In this document: positions 44,846-55,589 of the stretch, piece after piece
Numbering within the stretch: position 1 is the first letter of the stretch
How the letters are laid out: each line of letters begins with the position of its first letter
NCBI RefSeq assembly: GCF_002968285.2
Contig: NZ_CP134400.1
Coordinates: forward strand, 2,418,001 to 2,482,000
Direction: 5' to 3'
Source of the DNA: Mycobacterium sp. ITM-2016-00318
Lineage (GTDB): Bacteria; Actinomycetota; Actinomycetes; Mycobacteriales; Mycobacteriaceae
Length of the DNA stretch: 64,000 bases
The notes under the pieces: generated by a model
Told to the model about the DNA's origin: nothing
What the model saw: the letters and a program-made list of their open reading frames with translations, nothing else
The model's database searches: none
Translations under genes and position numbers: made by a program

Positions 44846-45988
44846 GCACCGACTGTCTGAAGAGCATTCTACGAGCTGCCTCGGCGACAAGGCGATCCAT
44901 GTGGAGCCGAGCACTAAGAGCTACGCCCGTGCGCAATCTCGACGAATCGTCTACGAGGCCAGCCCCCGCCGCGTCGGAAGCCCGCGCGTCGGACAGAAAC
45001 GCGTTACGCTGAACCACAGCCTTTCCCGAAGGAACAAATGCGCCGAATCGCCTTAGATATTTACTGGGCGTTCTGGATGGTTGTCCGCGCCTTTGGCCTG
45101 ATGCGACAGAAAGACGCGGCCGCTTACTACACGATGATCGGCGACGACGTCATTGACCTCATGAATGAAGAGTACGTCGATGACTCCAAGCCGCTGTGGC
45201 TCAACCTCGGCTACTGGAAAGTCGCTCGCACCTATCCCGACGCTTGTGTCGCGATGGTCGAACTCCTAGGAACGCGGGCCGGGCTGAAACCAAGCGATGG
45301 AGTCCTCGACGTCGGCGTCGGTTTCGCGGAGCAGGACTTTGTTCTACTCGATCGCTTCAAGCTGTCTCACATCACAGGCATCGACATCACACCCGTACAC
45401 GTCGATAAGGGCCGGGAACGCGTCGCCAAGCGTGGGCTTGAGAAACAAATCGACATTCGACTCGGTTCCGCGACCGCAATGGAGTTTCCCGACGCATCGT
45501 TCGAAAAAGTGCTGGCCCTGGAATGCGCATTCCACTTTGACACGCGCGATCAATTCATGCGCGAAGCATTTCGCGTCCTCAAGCCAGGGGGAACCATTGC
45601 TCTCGCCGACATGCTCCCAAAACCAGGCAAGAAATCCGGCCTGACAACCTTTTTCGGCCGAAAGTACGGCCACATCCCCGAAGCCAATCACTACGACAGG
45701 GAGGAATACTCCCGGCGGCTAGCCGCCGCGGGATTTGGCGATGTCCTCGTGGAATCGATCCGCGAGGATGTGTACCCCGCGATGGCCAAGTACATTTCGC
45801 AGCGCGTTCATGGAAAGAAAAGGATGGATGAAGTGGTCGTGGAAGTGACTGAAGACGATCGCGCCCAGTGCCGGGGCGTGGCGCTGTGGGGACGAACGAC
45901 CGGCTTTGCGGACTATGTGATCGTGTCGGCGCGGAAGCCTTTGGACACCAACGCAATTTCGGCATCCACTTGAGTGGTTCCACCGATC
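44846..45988. mobile_element. Inserted methyltransferase cassette within the 13E12 gene
   Basis: Bounds come from the interrupted 13E12 reading frame. The flanking His codon CAC (GTG on the + strand, 44843-44845 and 45989-45991) is present on both sides, which would fit a 3-bp target duplication. CACCGA occurs just inside the left end (44847-44852) and near the right end (45981-45986) as a direct repeat. There is no transposase, integrase or terminal inverted repeat. The cassette holds one gene (45038-45973) and ~190 bp before it with a TACGCT -10-like site (45005-45010). Confidence 0.6.
45038..45973 (+). CDS. SAM-dependent class I methyltransferase
   Basis: Protein of 311 aa with AAGGA before the ATG. 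Motif I is LDVGVGFAEQD (residues ~85-95), followed by TGIDITPVHVDKG, SATAMEFPDASFEKVLALECAFHFDTRDQFMREAFRVLKPGG. The last part (HYDREEYSRRLAAAGFGDVLVESI) resembles small-molecule/lipid or sugar O-methyltransferases of the EryG/sterol C-methyltransferase type. The substrate is unknown. Base composition is visibly lower in GC than its neighbours. It lies inside the broken 13E12 gene in the opposite direction, so it was probably acquired. Confidence 0.85.
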   Translation: MRRIALDIYWAFWMVVRAFGLMRQKDAAAYYTMIGDDVIDLMNEEYVDDSKPLWLNLGYWKVARTYPDACVAMVELLGTRAGLKPSDGVLDVGVGFAEQDFVLLDRFKLSHITGIDITPVHVDKGRERVAKRGLEKQIDIRLGSATAMEFPDASFEKVLALECAFHFDTRDQFMREAFRVLKPGGTIALADMLPKPGKKSGLTTFFGRKYGHIPEANHYDREEYSRRLAAAGFGDVLVESIREDVYPAMAKYISQRVHGKKRMDEVVVEVTEDDRAQCRGVALWGRTTGFADYVIVSARKPLDTNAISAST

Positions 45989-47181
45989 GTGAAAGCGGCA
46001 CAAGCACTTGAGGTTCGACGGATGGGTGGGCCCTATCGGGTAGGCCACGGTGTGGTCGAGGTCGCAGACCTGGGCGGGTTTGTCGCAGCCCGGGAACCGA
46101 CACGTCAGGTCGCGGCAGCGCACGAACTCGGCCAGCGCGCGCGAGGGCGTGTAGCGCGGTTCGGCTGCCGAGTCGCTGCCGGGGTGGCCGACCTCGCGGA
46201 TGTTGGCCCGCGCCAGGATGGCGCCCAGGAGCGCGGTCGGCATGATCCCGGCGCCGAACACATACCCCGGCTTGGACCGCGTAGTCGTCGGCTGTGCAGC
46301 GGCCTGGCGATCGGCATTGGCGGCTGCATCGGTTTGGGCTGTGGTGGATTCGTCGACGGCCTTGTCGTCGACGATGGCGTAGACGACGGCGTTATTTGTC
46401 GGCGCTTCTCCGGTGGTGCCGCCGGGGCAGTCGGGGTCGGTGCACTGGCACTGGAAGGCGGTGTGGTTGGCCGACGGGGCCAGCGCGTGGGCGCGGCGTT
46501 GGTAGTGGCCGCGCGGGTCGGCGTCACACACGCTGCGCGCGACCACCTCGACGGTGTGCTCCATCAGCGCGGCGTCCGCAGAGTTGAGCCGCGCCCAGAT
46601 CGTCGTCGTGCCGGGGACGTCGTTCGGGGAGCCGAACTCGACTGTCTCATTCATCGCCGCCTGCGTGGCGCGGCGCAGCGCACCCGGGTCGTGTTCGTCG
46701 ATCAGGGCGTCGATGGCGTCTTCGATTTTCTTCACCGCCAACGCTCCCCAGCGGGTGACCCGGTCGGCGAGCCCGGCGTCCACGGCGGTGAGCGCGTCGT
46801 GGTCATCGATCAGGTAGGTGCGCGAGATGATGGTGCGCACCAGCAGGTCACTGATCACCCCGGCGGCGAACAGCGCCGCCACTTGGGGCAGCCGGTCGCG
46901 TAGCGCGAGGCCGCGGTGGGTCTGGTGGAGCGCCATGCCTGGTGCTGACGTTGAGCGCGGCGGCCAGTTCGCAGGCCACCGCGGCGTCGGGGTCGATCCA
47001 CCACAGTTCGCGCTCTGCGGTGTCCAGGCGGGTGCGGCGGTCGAAGATCTCGGCCATCACCGCCAGCTTCTGTGCCCCCGCGGCGTTCTCCGCGCGCGCC
47101 CACCCGCCGGCAGCATCAACCAACTCCGCGTCAGTCAACGAAGCCAGGTCGGCTATATCGGAGCAACAGATGATCGAACAT

Positions 47182-47371
47182 GCTGTTGAATTTACGTAGC
47201 TCAGGCGACGCGCAAGCCTCACAATCACCGGCTGCACCCGCGCCTGTGGATGAAACCGCCACTGTGGATAACTGCGGCCCGGGCGGTTTCGGCGAGCCGA
47301 TCGATCATCGGCTGCCCGGTTTCAAATCGCGGATTTTCACACGCAAAGTGCGACGTGGGAAGATGGGACGC
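47182..47371. other. Intergenic region between the broken 13E12 gene and aroC
   Basis: About 190 bp. Just upstream of the 13E12 start a GTTCGA half-site (overlapping ATGTTCGA) is preceded by TTCAAC with a 5-nt spacer, a possible decayed LexA box. The rest, nearer aroC, should contain the aroC promoter; I cannot assign it confidently. Confidence 0.4.
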
Positions 47372-48579
47372 GTGTTGCGATGGACCACTGCTGGCGAATC
47401 CCACGGCCGCGCGCTTGTGGCCGTGGTCGAGGGCATGGTCGCGGGCGTCGAGGTGACATCCGGCGAGATCGCCGGTCAGCTCGCCCGCCGCAGGCTGGGC
47501 TACGGTCGCGGCGCGCGAATGAAATTCGAGCAGGACCAGGTCACCATGCTCGCAGGCGTCCGGCACGGCATCACACTCGGCGGCCCGGTCGCCATCGAGA
47601 TCGGCAACACCGAATGGCCCAAATGGGAGACGGTCATGGCCGCCGATCCCGTCGACCCCGCCGAACTCGAGAACATGGCCCGCAACGAGCCGCTGACCCG
47701 GCCGCGACCCGGCCACGCCGATTACGCCGGCATGCTCAAGTACGGCTTCGACGACGCCCGGCCGGTCCTGGAACGAGCGAGCGCGCGCGAAACGGCCGCC
47801 CGCGTCGCCGCAGGCACGCTGGCCCGGGCCTTCCTGCGCCAGGCGCTCGGCGTCGAGGTGGTTTCGCATGTCATCTCCATCGGCGAGTCGGCGCCGTACG
47901 ACGGCCCACCGCCGCAAGCTTCCGATCTGGCCGCCATCGACGCCAGCCCGGTACGCGCGTTCGACAAGGAGGCTGAAGCCAGGATGATCGCCGAGATCGA
48001 GGCCGCCAAGGCCGACGGCGACACGCTCGGCGGGGTTGTCGAGGTCGTCGCGAACGGCCTTCCGATTGGGCTCGGATCGTTCACCAGCGGTGACAACCGC
48101 CTCGACAGCCAGTTGGCCGGCGCGGTGATGGGCATCCAGGCGATCAAGGGCGTGGAGATCGGCGACGGCTTCGAAACCGCCCGTCGCCGCGGCAGCGTCG
48201 CCCACGACGAGATGTATCCCGCAGCCGGCGGCGTCATGCGCTCGACGAACCGGGCCGGTGGGCTCGAAGGCGGGATGACAAACGGTCAGCCGCTGCGGGT
48301 GCGCGCCGCGATGAAGCCGATTTCGACGGTGCCGCGCGCACTGGCCACGGTCGACATGGCAACCGGGGACGAGGCGGTCGCCATCCACCAGCGCTCAGAT
48401 GTGTGCGCGGTTCCTGCAGCGGCAGTGGTCGTCGAAACCATGGTCGCGCTTGTGCTCGCCCGTGCGGCGCTGGAGAAGTTCGGCGGCGACTCGATCGGCG
48501 AGACGCGGGCCAACATCGACACCTACCTGCGGTCGATAGCCGAACGCGAACCGGCTCAACGGGCACAGGCGTCGGGCTG

Positions 48580-48580
<1 letters not shown>
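47372..48580 (+). CDS. aroC: Chorismate synthase
   Basis: Protein of 402 aa from GTG 47372 ([22 protein letters not shown]). All three family signatures are intact: [14 protein letters not shown], the [37 protein letters not shown] region and a C-terminal [19 protein letters not shown]. It makes chorismate from EPSP with reduced FMN. ATG 47363 is possible, but the GTG matches the mycobacterial start. It is first of the aroC-aroK-aroB-aroQ operon; its stop overlaps the aroK ATG by one base. Confidence 0.97.
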
Positions 48581-50757
<2,177 letters not shown>

Positions 50758-50760
50758 CGC

Positions 50761-51336
50761 TTAAGTCTGTTCCTGACGGCGCTCGGTCGGCGTCTCGTCG
50801 GCCCGGGCATCCGGGTGGCGGACGGCGGCGAACACGTCGGTGTCCGCGCGGTCGTCGTCGCCCGCGCGGTCGTCGTCGCCCGCGGCGAGACCATGGTGCT
50901 GGCGCGGTGTGTCGTCGGCGTGGCGGTCGATGACCCAGTGCCCGAGCGCGACGCCTGCGATTGCGGCGAGGAAGGTCAGCAGCGCGGTGAACGCCGCGAA
51001 GGTGGTGAGTTCGTTGAGCAGCCCACCGGCATAGAGGTCCTTGTAGAACATCGAGATCAGCCAGGCGAGCGCGCCGCTGACGAGTCCTGCAAACAGTCCT
51101 GCCAGCAGCCACGTCATCGCCAGGTCGGCGCGGCGGTCGGGATCGGGATTCGCGCGCGCATCTGAACGCCCGTCCAGGATGCCCCAAATGAACACCAAGA
51201 TGGCGAAGAGAACGACGAGGGTGATGCTGATCAGAGTTGCCTTGGTTTCCCAGATATTGATCGCAGTGCCCTGCACCAATCGGATGAAGACCATCAGGGC
51301 CGCGAACACCAGTCCGCGCAGCAACCACTTACTCAT
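50761..51336 (-). CDS. B-4DMT-like four-helix membrane protein (Rv2536-like)
   Basis: Protein of 191 aa. Four membrane helices: WLLRGLVFAALMVFIRLVQ, ATLISITLVVLFAILVFIWGIL, WLLAGLFAGLVSGALAWLISMFY and TTFAAFTALLTFLAAIAGVALGHWV. The ~55-residue tail is hydrophilic with a short repeat (GDDDRAGDDDRADTD). It matches the membrane protein between aroQ and pepQ in M. tuberculosis; transport function is unproven. Confidence 0.8.
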   Translation of the reverse strand: MSKWLLRGLVFAALMVFIRLVQGTAINIWETKATLISITLVVLFAILVFIWGILDGRSDARANPDPDRRADLAMTWLLAGLFAGLVSGALAWLISMFYKDLYAGGLLNELTTFAAFTALLTFLAAIAGVALGHWVIDRHADDTPRQHHGLAAGDDDRAGDDDRADTDVFAAVRHPDARADETPTERRQEQT

Positions 51337-51369
51337 GGGGCATCACCTTAGCGAGTAGCGTCAAGACCT

Positions 51370-52455
51370 GTGACTATATCGCAGCGCCGGGACCGACTTC
51401 GGCACCGGTTGCAGTCCGAGGGGCTCGACGCGATATTGGTAACGCGCCTGGTCAACGTGCGTTATTTGTCCGGTTTCACCGGATCGAACGCGGCGCTGCT
51501 GATTCGCGCGGACGACGACACACCGGTGCTGGCGACCGACGGGCGCTACCGCACCCAGGCGGCCCAGCAGGTTCCAGACGCCGAAATCGTCGTCGAACGA
51601 TCCTGCGGACCGTTTCTGGCAGCCCGGGCCGCCTCTCTCGGTGTGCGTCGGCTCGGTTTCGAGAGCCACGTGGTGACGGTCGAAGGGTTCGACAGGCTGG
51701 CGGTAGCGGCCGGCAAGGCCGAGCTGGTTCGGGCTGCGGGCACGGTCGAAGCGCTGCGGGAAGTCAAGGACGCCGGAGAGGTCGCGCTGCTGCGGCTGGC
51801 CTGCGAGGCAGCCGATGCCGCCTTGGCTGACCTGGTCGAACGCGACGGTCTGCGGCCCGGTCGCACCGAGCGTGAGGTCGGCCGCGAACTGGAGTCACTG
51901 ATGCGGGATCACGGTGCGGACGGACCGTCCTTCGAGACCATCGTGGCGGCCGGTGCCAACTCGGCGATCCCGCACCATCGGCCCACCGACGCCGTGCTGG
52001 CGGCCGGCCACTTCGTCAAGATCGACTTCGGCGCGCTGGTGTGCGGTTATCACTCGGACATGACGCGCACCTTTGTGCTGGCGCCTGCCGCACAGTGGCA
52101 ACTCGACCTCTACGAGCTCGTCGCCGCCTCGCAACGGGCCGGCCGGGAGGCGGTCCGACCAGGAGTCGCGCTGCGCGAGGTGGACGCGGCGTCGAGGCGG
52201 GTGATCGCCGATGCGGGATGCGCCGAGAACTTCTCCCACGGCCTCGGGCACGGCGTCGGGCTGGAGATCCACGAAGCGCCGGGTATCCACGCGGGTGCCG
52301 CCGGTACACTGCTTGCTGGCTCTGCGGTGACTGTTGAGCCCGGTGTCTACCTGCCCGATCGCGGCGGTGTCCGCATCGAGGACACGCTGGTGGTGTGCGA
52401 GACGACGCCCGACCTGCTTACCCAGTTCCCCAAGGAATTGGCCATTCTTCGTTGA
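51370..52455 (+). CDS. pepQ: M24 metallopeptidase, Xaa-Pro dipeptidase type
   Basis: Protein of 361 aa, GTG start. N-terminal creatinase-like domain, then the M24 pita-bread domain with the five metal ligands: VKIDFGALVCGYHSDMTRTF (two Asp), GHGLGHGVGLEIHEAPG (His), SAVTVEPGVYL (Glu) and GVRIEDTLVV (Glu). It cleaves Xaa-Pro bonds in the cytosol. It lies upstream of efp as in other actinobacteria. Confidence 0.92.
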   Translation: MTISQRRDRLRHRLQSEGLDAILVTRLVNVRYLSGFTGSNAALLIRADDDTPVLATDGRYRTQAAQQVPDAEIVVERSCGPFLAARAASLGVRRLGFESHVVTVEGFDRLAVAAGKAELVRAAGTVEALREVKDAGEVALLRLACEAADAALADLVERDGLRPGRTEREVGRELESLMRDHGADGPSFETIVAAGANSAIPHHRPTDAVLAAGHFVKIDFGALVCGYHSDMTRTFVLAPAAQWQLDLYELVAASQRAGREAVRPGVALREVDAASRRVIADAGCAENFSHGLGHGVGLEIHEAPGIHAGAAGTLLAGSAVTVEPGVYLPDRGGVRIEDTLVVCETTPDLLTQFPKELAILR

Positions 52456-52476
52456 GAGACTAGGAGTAGTACCGCC

Positions 52477-53037
52477 GTGGCATCGACCGCCGACTTCAAG
52501 AACGGACTTGTCCTGAACATCGATGGACAGCTGTGGTCCATCGTCGAATTCCAACACGTCAAGCCGGGCAAGGGGCCCGCATTCGTGCGCACCAAGCTGA
52601 AGAACGTGCTGTCGGGCAAGGTCGTCGACAAGACGTTCAACGCCGGGGTCAAGGTGGAGACCGCCACGGTGGACCGTCGCGACACCACCTATCTGTACAA
52701 GGACGGCTCAGACTACGTGTTCATGGACAGCCAGGACTACGAGCAGCACCACCTGCCGGAGTCACTGGTCGGCGACGACGCGCGGTTTCTGCTCGAGAGC
52801 CTCCCTGTGCAGGTGGCCTTCCACAATGGCACGGCGCTCTACATCGAACTTCCAGTGACCGTCGAAATGAAGGTCAAGCACACCGAGCCCGGTCTGCAGG
52901 GCGACCGGTCCAGCGCGGGCACCAAGCCCGCGACGGTGGAAACCGGTGCAGAGATCCAGGTTCCGCTGTTCATCAACACCGGCGACAAGCTGAAGATCGA
53001 TTCTCGCGATGGCAGCTACCTGGGTCGAGTGAATTGA
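52477..53037 (+). CDS. efp: Elongation factor P
   Basis: Protein of 186 aa from GTG 52477, AGGAG ~10 nt upstream. KOW-like N-domain with [17 protein letters not shown] (the loop Lys lies in PGKGP), then OB domains ending [21 protein letters not shown]. It rescues ribosomes stalled at polyproline. nusB begins inside its stop (TTGA). Confidence 0.96.
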   Translation: MASTADFKNGLVLNIDGQLWSIVEFQHVKPGKGPAFVRTKLKNVLSGKVVDKTFNAGVKVETATVDRRDTTYLYKDGSDYVFMDSQDYEQHHLPESLVGDDARFLLESLPVQVAFHNGTALYIELPVTVEMKVKHTEPGLQGDRSSAGTKPATVETGAEIQVPLFINTGDKLKIDSRDGSYLGRVN

Positions 53038-53516
53038 CCAGACCCAAGCCGGACCGGGGTCGACACCAGGCCCGCAAGCGAGCCGTCGATCTGCTGTTTG
53101 AGGCCGAGGCCCGTGGCATCACGCCGGCGGAGGCCGCCGAAGCGCGAGAGGCGTTGGCCCAGAGGCAATCCGATGTGTCTTCGCTGAACCCGTACACGGT
53201 GACCGTCGCCCAAGGGGTGACGCAGCACGCCGCGCACATCGACGATCTGATCTCGTCGCACCTTCAGGGCTGGACGTTGGACCGTCTGCCCGCCGTGGAT
53301 CGGGCAATTCTGCGGGTTGCGGTCTGGGAACTACTGCACGCCGACGACGTTCCCGAACCGGTCGCCGTCGACGAGGCCGTCGAGCTGGCCAAGCATCTGT
53401 CCACCGACGATTCGCCGGGTTTCGTCAACGGAGTGTTGGGCCAAGTGATGCTGGTGACGCCGCAGATTCGGGCCGCCGCCGCGGCGATTCAGGGTGGAGC
53501 AGAGGGTTCCGGGTAG
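53034..53516 (+). CDS. nusB: Transcription antitermination factor NusB
   Basis: Protein of 160 aa beginning [28 protein letters not shown]. NusB motifs are intact: [58 protein letters not shown]. It binds boxA RNA with NusE for rRNA antitermination. The start is a TTG overlapping the efp stop as TTGA, implying translational coupling; no ATG or GTG fits the conserved N-terminus. Confidence 0.93.
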   Translation: MTRPKPDRGRHQARKRAVDLLFEAEARGITPAEAAEAREALAQRQSDVSSLNPYTVTVAQGVTQHAAHIDDLISSHLQGWTLDRLPAVDRAILRVAVWELLHADDVPEPVAVDEAVELAKHLSTDDSPGFVNGVLGQVMLVTPQIRAAAAAIQGGAEGSG

Positions 53517-53548
53517 ATCGATTCGGGTCTCGCTTCTCGTCTTGTCCG

Positions 53549-53653
53549 GTGGCCGCACCACAGGGCTGGGCGCCCTACTACGGCCTAGAGGACGTCGCCA
53601 AGGTGCACCTGCGGGATCCGGTTGTGGCGCTTGACCACCTGCGCGGCATGTAG
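53549..53653 (+). other. Short open frame, possible gene remnant
   Basis: From GTG 53549 a 34-codon frame encodes a protein-like sequence (PQGWAPYYGLEDVAKVHLRD, then DPVVALDHLRGM) ending at TAG 53651-53653. It reads like a real protein terminus but I cannot name the family. It lies directly against the decayed monooxygenase. Confidence 0.3.
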
Positions 53654-53654
53654 C

Positions 53655-53937
53655 TCAGGCTGTCGAATAGTCCGGCAGCGCGATGGAATCGGCTACTTGA
53701 ACCAGATTCGCGACGCAATCGGCCGAAACGGCCAGCGCTGCATCCACTTCATCAACGCGATGTTCGCGGCGATGTCGAAAGGCGAGTTGGGTGCGTACCG
53801 GTCGACGCGGTTGGGAATGTCCTGGCATTTGTCCACATAGGTCCGCAATCTCGACTGGTATCGCTGAAATGCGTCATTAACGGTCCGGCGATGCCTGCGC
53901 CGCTGATCAGAACAGTCGGCTGTGCCACGTCACCCAC
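53655..53937 (-). pseudogene. Decayed FAD-dependent monooxygenase (internal deletion)
   Basis: Leftward from 53937 the N-terminal QPTVLISGAGIAGP is the FAD-binding start (GxGxxG) of aromatic-ring monooxygenases. After ~20 codons the sequence jumps, in another frame, to a C-terminal piece: FQRYQSRLRTYVDKCQDIP, DRYAPNSPFDIAANIALMK, WMQRWPFRPIASRIWFK. A further shift gives VADSIALPDYSTA and a TGA at 53655-53657. About 300 central codons are therefore gone and one or two frameshifts remain. It is non-functional. Confidence 0.65.
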
Positions 53938-53998
53938 ATTAAGCGTGCGACCTGGGAGCGTGCCTCATGCCGCGGCGTGCGGCGCCGCAGCGAAATTG

Positions 53999-54014
53999 AA
54001 GTAGCGCGCTACTT
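53999..54014. promoter_or_regulatory. 16-bp perfect palindrome upstream of the exported protein
   Basis: AAGTAGCGCGCTACTT is a perfect palindrome 67 bp before the ATG at 54082. It is a candidate operator for that gene; no other copy was noticed in the window. Confidence 0.4.
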
Positions 54015-54081
54015 ACGTCTCCTTCCTCAGGGCACGCAACGATCAATTTGCGGAAATTCCCAACGATTGGAGGGGTCCACT

Positions 54082-55533
54082 ATGTTTCAGGGAATTCGCC
54101 CCCTAGTAACCACCGGTGTTGCGCTCGTCGGAGCCAGCGTCATCGCAGTATCTCCGGTGACTGTGCCGCCGCCCGAGATTCAGGCTGCGTCACTGCCTGC
54201 AGCGCAACGTGTTGTCGAGATGTCAGATGTCCAGTTGACGGGACTGGTTGAGGATCTGGAGAGGTTTCTGGACGCCGCGATCAACGCGCCTCGTAACGCG
54301 GTATGGGGCGTCGGACAAGCTCTGGATGGCTTGCCCGAAGCGCTCGGCGATGCAGCTTCGACTCGCGAGGCTGTAGGTGTGCTCGCGGAGGCCATTGGCA
54401 CGGTATACGCATCGCCGATCAGGGCATTCCTCGACCCGCTTATTGTGAATGCGTCGCCGTACGACCCTGCGCAGCAGGATTTCATCGATGCGACATTGCT
54501 TGTCATCAGGGACCTCGCCGACGACCCGCTGTTCCTCCCGACCATTCCGGTGAGCTTCCTCAACTACTGGGGCAATCTGGGCCTCACCCCTTTGCAATCG
54601 GCTGGCCTGATCGCCGCCGGTTATCTACTGAAGCCGTTCAGTCTGGCGGGCCCATTCGTCGCTGCCCTGGCCAATTCGTTGCCGGCGCCGTTCGGTGGGG
54701 ATCTGACCTCGAGTGACCCCGCCGATTGGGGTTTGATCAGTAACGCTTTCGACGAGGTCTTGCAGGGCGCGCAGAACCTGATCGTCGGAATACTCATTCC
54801 CGACTTGATGGCTGGAAATATGGCAGCGGGCGTCGCCGCCGCTGCTGCGCCAGAAGACACCTGGCCACCGAATGCAGAGACAGCACAACAGGTTCTGAGG
54901 AACACAGGCCGGACGATTCTTCGCCTGCCCGAACTGTTGGGCAACCTCGCCGTCGACGACGTGCGACGTGTCGGCGCATACCTCGAACGAGGTCGACCGC
55001 TCGATGCAGTCCGGTTGTTGGCGAGCCATGTACTCGCCGTGCCAACAGAATTGGCGTCGATACCGGTGAACCTCGGTTCGACATTCCTGCCTCCTCCTGC
55101 AGGCGACTTGCTGGCCGACGGATACTCCAAGGCATACGCCGCCGTCTCATCCATCGCCGGCCGGATCGGGCCGCAGCCCTCGACGACGCTCACGCAGAAG
55201 CAGGTCACGGCGTCTGGAAACGTTGCATCGGAGGGTAGTACAGGCAATGTTGTGCAGCTTTCGCTGCCGCGGGGAAACTTCGACGAGGTCACCAACATCG
55301 GCGTGACCAAGAGTGCGGATCCGAACAACGGCAATCCGGTGACGAAGCTGGACAACCGACCGAAGGTCGGCGGCAACGTGAGGGCAGTCGTGAACGATGT
55401 CCGTACGGAGGTCCGCCAGACGATCAAAGACGTCCGCCAGGGCGTCCGCGACGTGGTGAAGGCGGTCACCGGGGTCGGCAAGAAGAAAGACGTCAAGGCC
55501 GAAAGCAACGAGCCGTCGAAACCGGCGGAGTAA
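54082..55533 (+). CDS. Large exported mycobacterial protein, Pro/Ala/Val-rich, with basic tail
   Basis: Protein of 483 aa starting MFQGIRPLVTTGVALVGASVIAVSPVTVPPPEIQ, with GGAGGGG ~7 nt upstream. The N-terminus is a hydrophobic export signal. The body is rich in hydrophobic helices (SAGLIAAGYLLKPFSLAGPFVAALAN, NLIVGILIPDLMAGNMAAGVAAAAA), and the last ~80 residues are basic and repetitive (NDVRTEVRQTIKDVRQGVRDVVK). Proteins beginning this way are common in mycobacteria with unknown function, often cell-wall or secreted. It is flanked by a terminator hairpin. Confidence 0.7.
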   Translation: MFQGIRPLVTTGVALVGASVIAVSPVTVPPPEIQAASLPAAQRVVEMSDVQLTGLVEDLERFLDAAINAPRNAVWGVGQALDGLPEALGDAASTREAVGVLAEAIGTVYASPIRAFLDPLIVNASPYDPAQQDFIDATLLVIRDLADDPLFLPTIPVSFLNYWGNLGLTPLQSAGLIAAGYLLKPFSLAGPFVAALANSLPAPFGGDLTSSDPADWGLISNAFDEVLQGAQNLIVGILIPDLMAGNMAAGVAAAAAPEDTWPPNAETAQQVLRNTGRTILRLPELLGNLAVDDVRRVGAYLERGRPLDAVRLLASHVLAVPTELASIPVNLGSTFLPPPAGDLLADGYSKAYAAVSSIAGRIGPQPSTTLTQKQVTASGNVASEGSTGNVVQLSLPRGNFDEVTNIGVTKSADPNNGNPVTKLDNRPKVGGNVRAVVNDVRTEVRQTIKDVRQGVRDVVKAVTGVGKKKDVKAESNEPSKPAE

Positions 55534-55545
55534 CACCAGCTCCGG

Positions 55546-55574
55546 TGGGCCTCCCAACCACCCCGGGAGGCCCA
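55546..55574. terminator. Terminator hairpin between convergent genes
   Basis: TGGGCCTCCC (55546-55555) and GGGAGGCCCA (55565-55574) form a perfect 10-bp stem with a 9-nt loop, between the exported-protein gene and the convergent serine hydrolase. Confidence 0.75.
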
Positions 55575-55589
55575 TCGGTCCTGTCAGGC

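Larger units (their letters stand above)
44678..47181 (-). pseudogene. 13E12/DUF222-HNH repeat-family gene, frameshifted and split by an insertion
   Basis: Read leftward from ATG 47181 this is a REP13E12-type protein: LTDAELVDAAGGWARAENAAGAQ, the DUF222 region, and an HNH/C-x-C domain (CRFPGCDKPAQVCDLDHTVAYPIGPTHPSNLKCLCRFH). It carries at least three lesions: a 1-nt loss near 47166 (MFDHL to CCSDIADL), an extra G near 46937 (LNVST to MALHQTHRG), and an insertion of ~1.14 kb (44846-45988) between LCRFH and HHLLKTFWNALGG. The remaining C-terminus runs to the stop at 44678. In M. tuberculosis such genes are SOS-regulated and one is the phiRv1 integration target. Confidence 0.85.

Noticed and set aside
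45719..46936. 405-codon frame as an intact HNH protein
   Set aside because: Its last ~90 codons are antisense methyltransferase sequence and its N-terminus lies in another frame, so it is the middle of the broken 13E12 gene.
50850..50900. Repeated GTCGTCGCCCGCGCG-type bases as a DNA repeat of interest
   Set aside because: It encodes the short acidic repeat GDDDRA in the tail of the membrane protein; ordinary low-complexity coding DNA.
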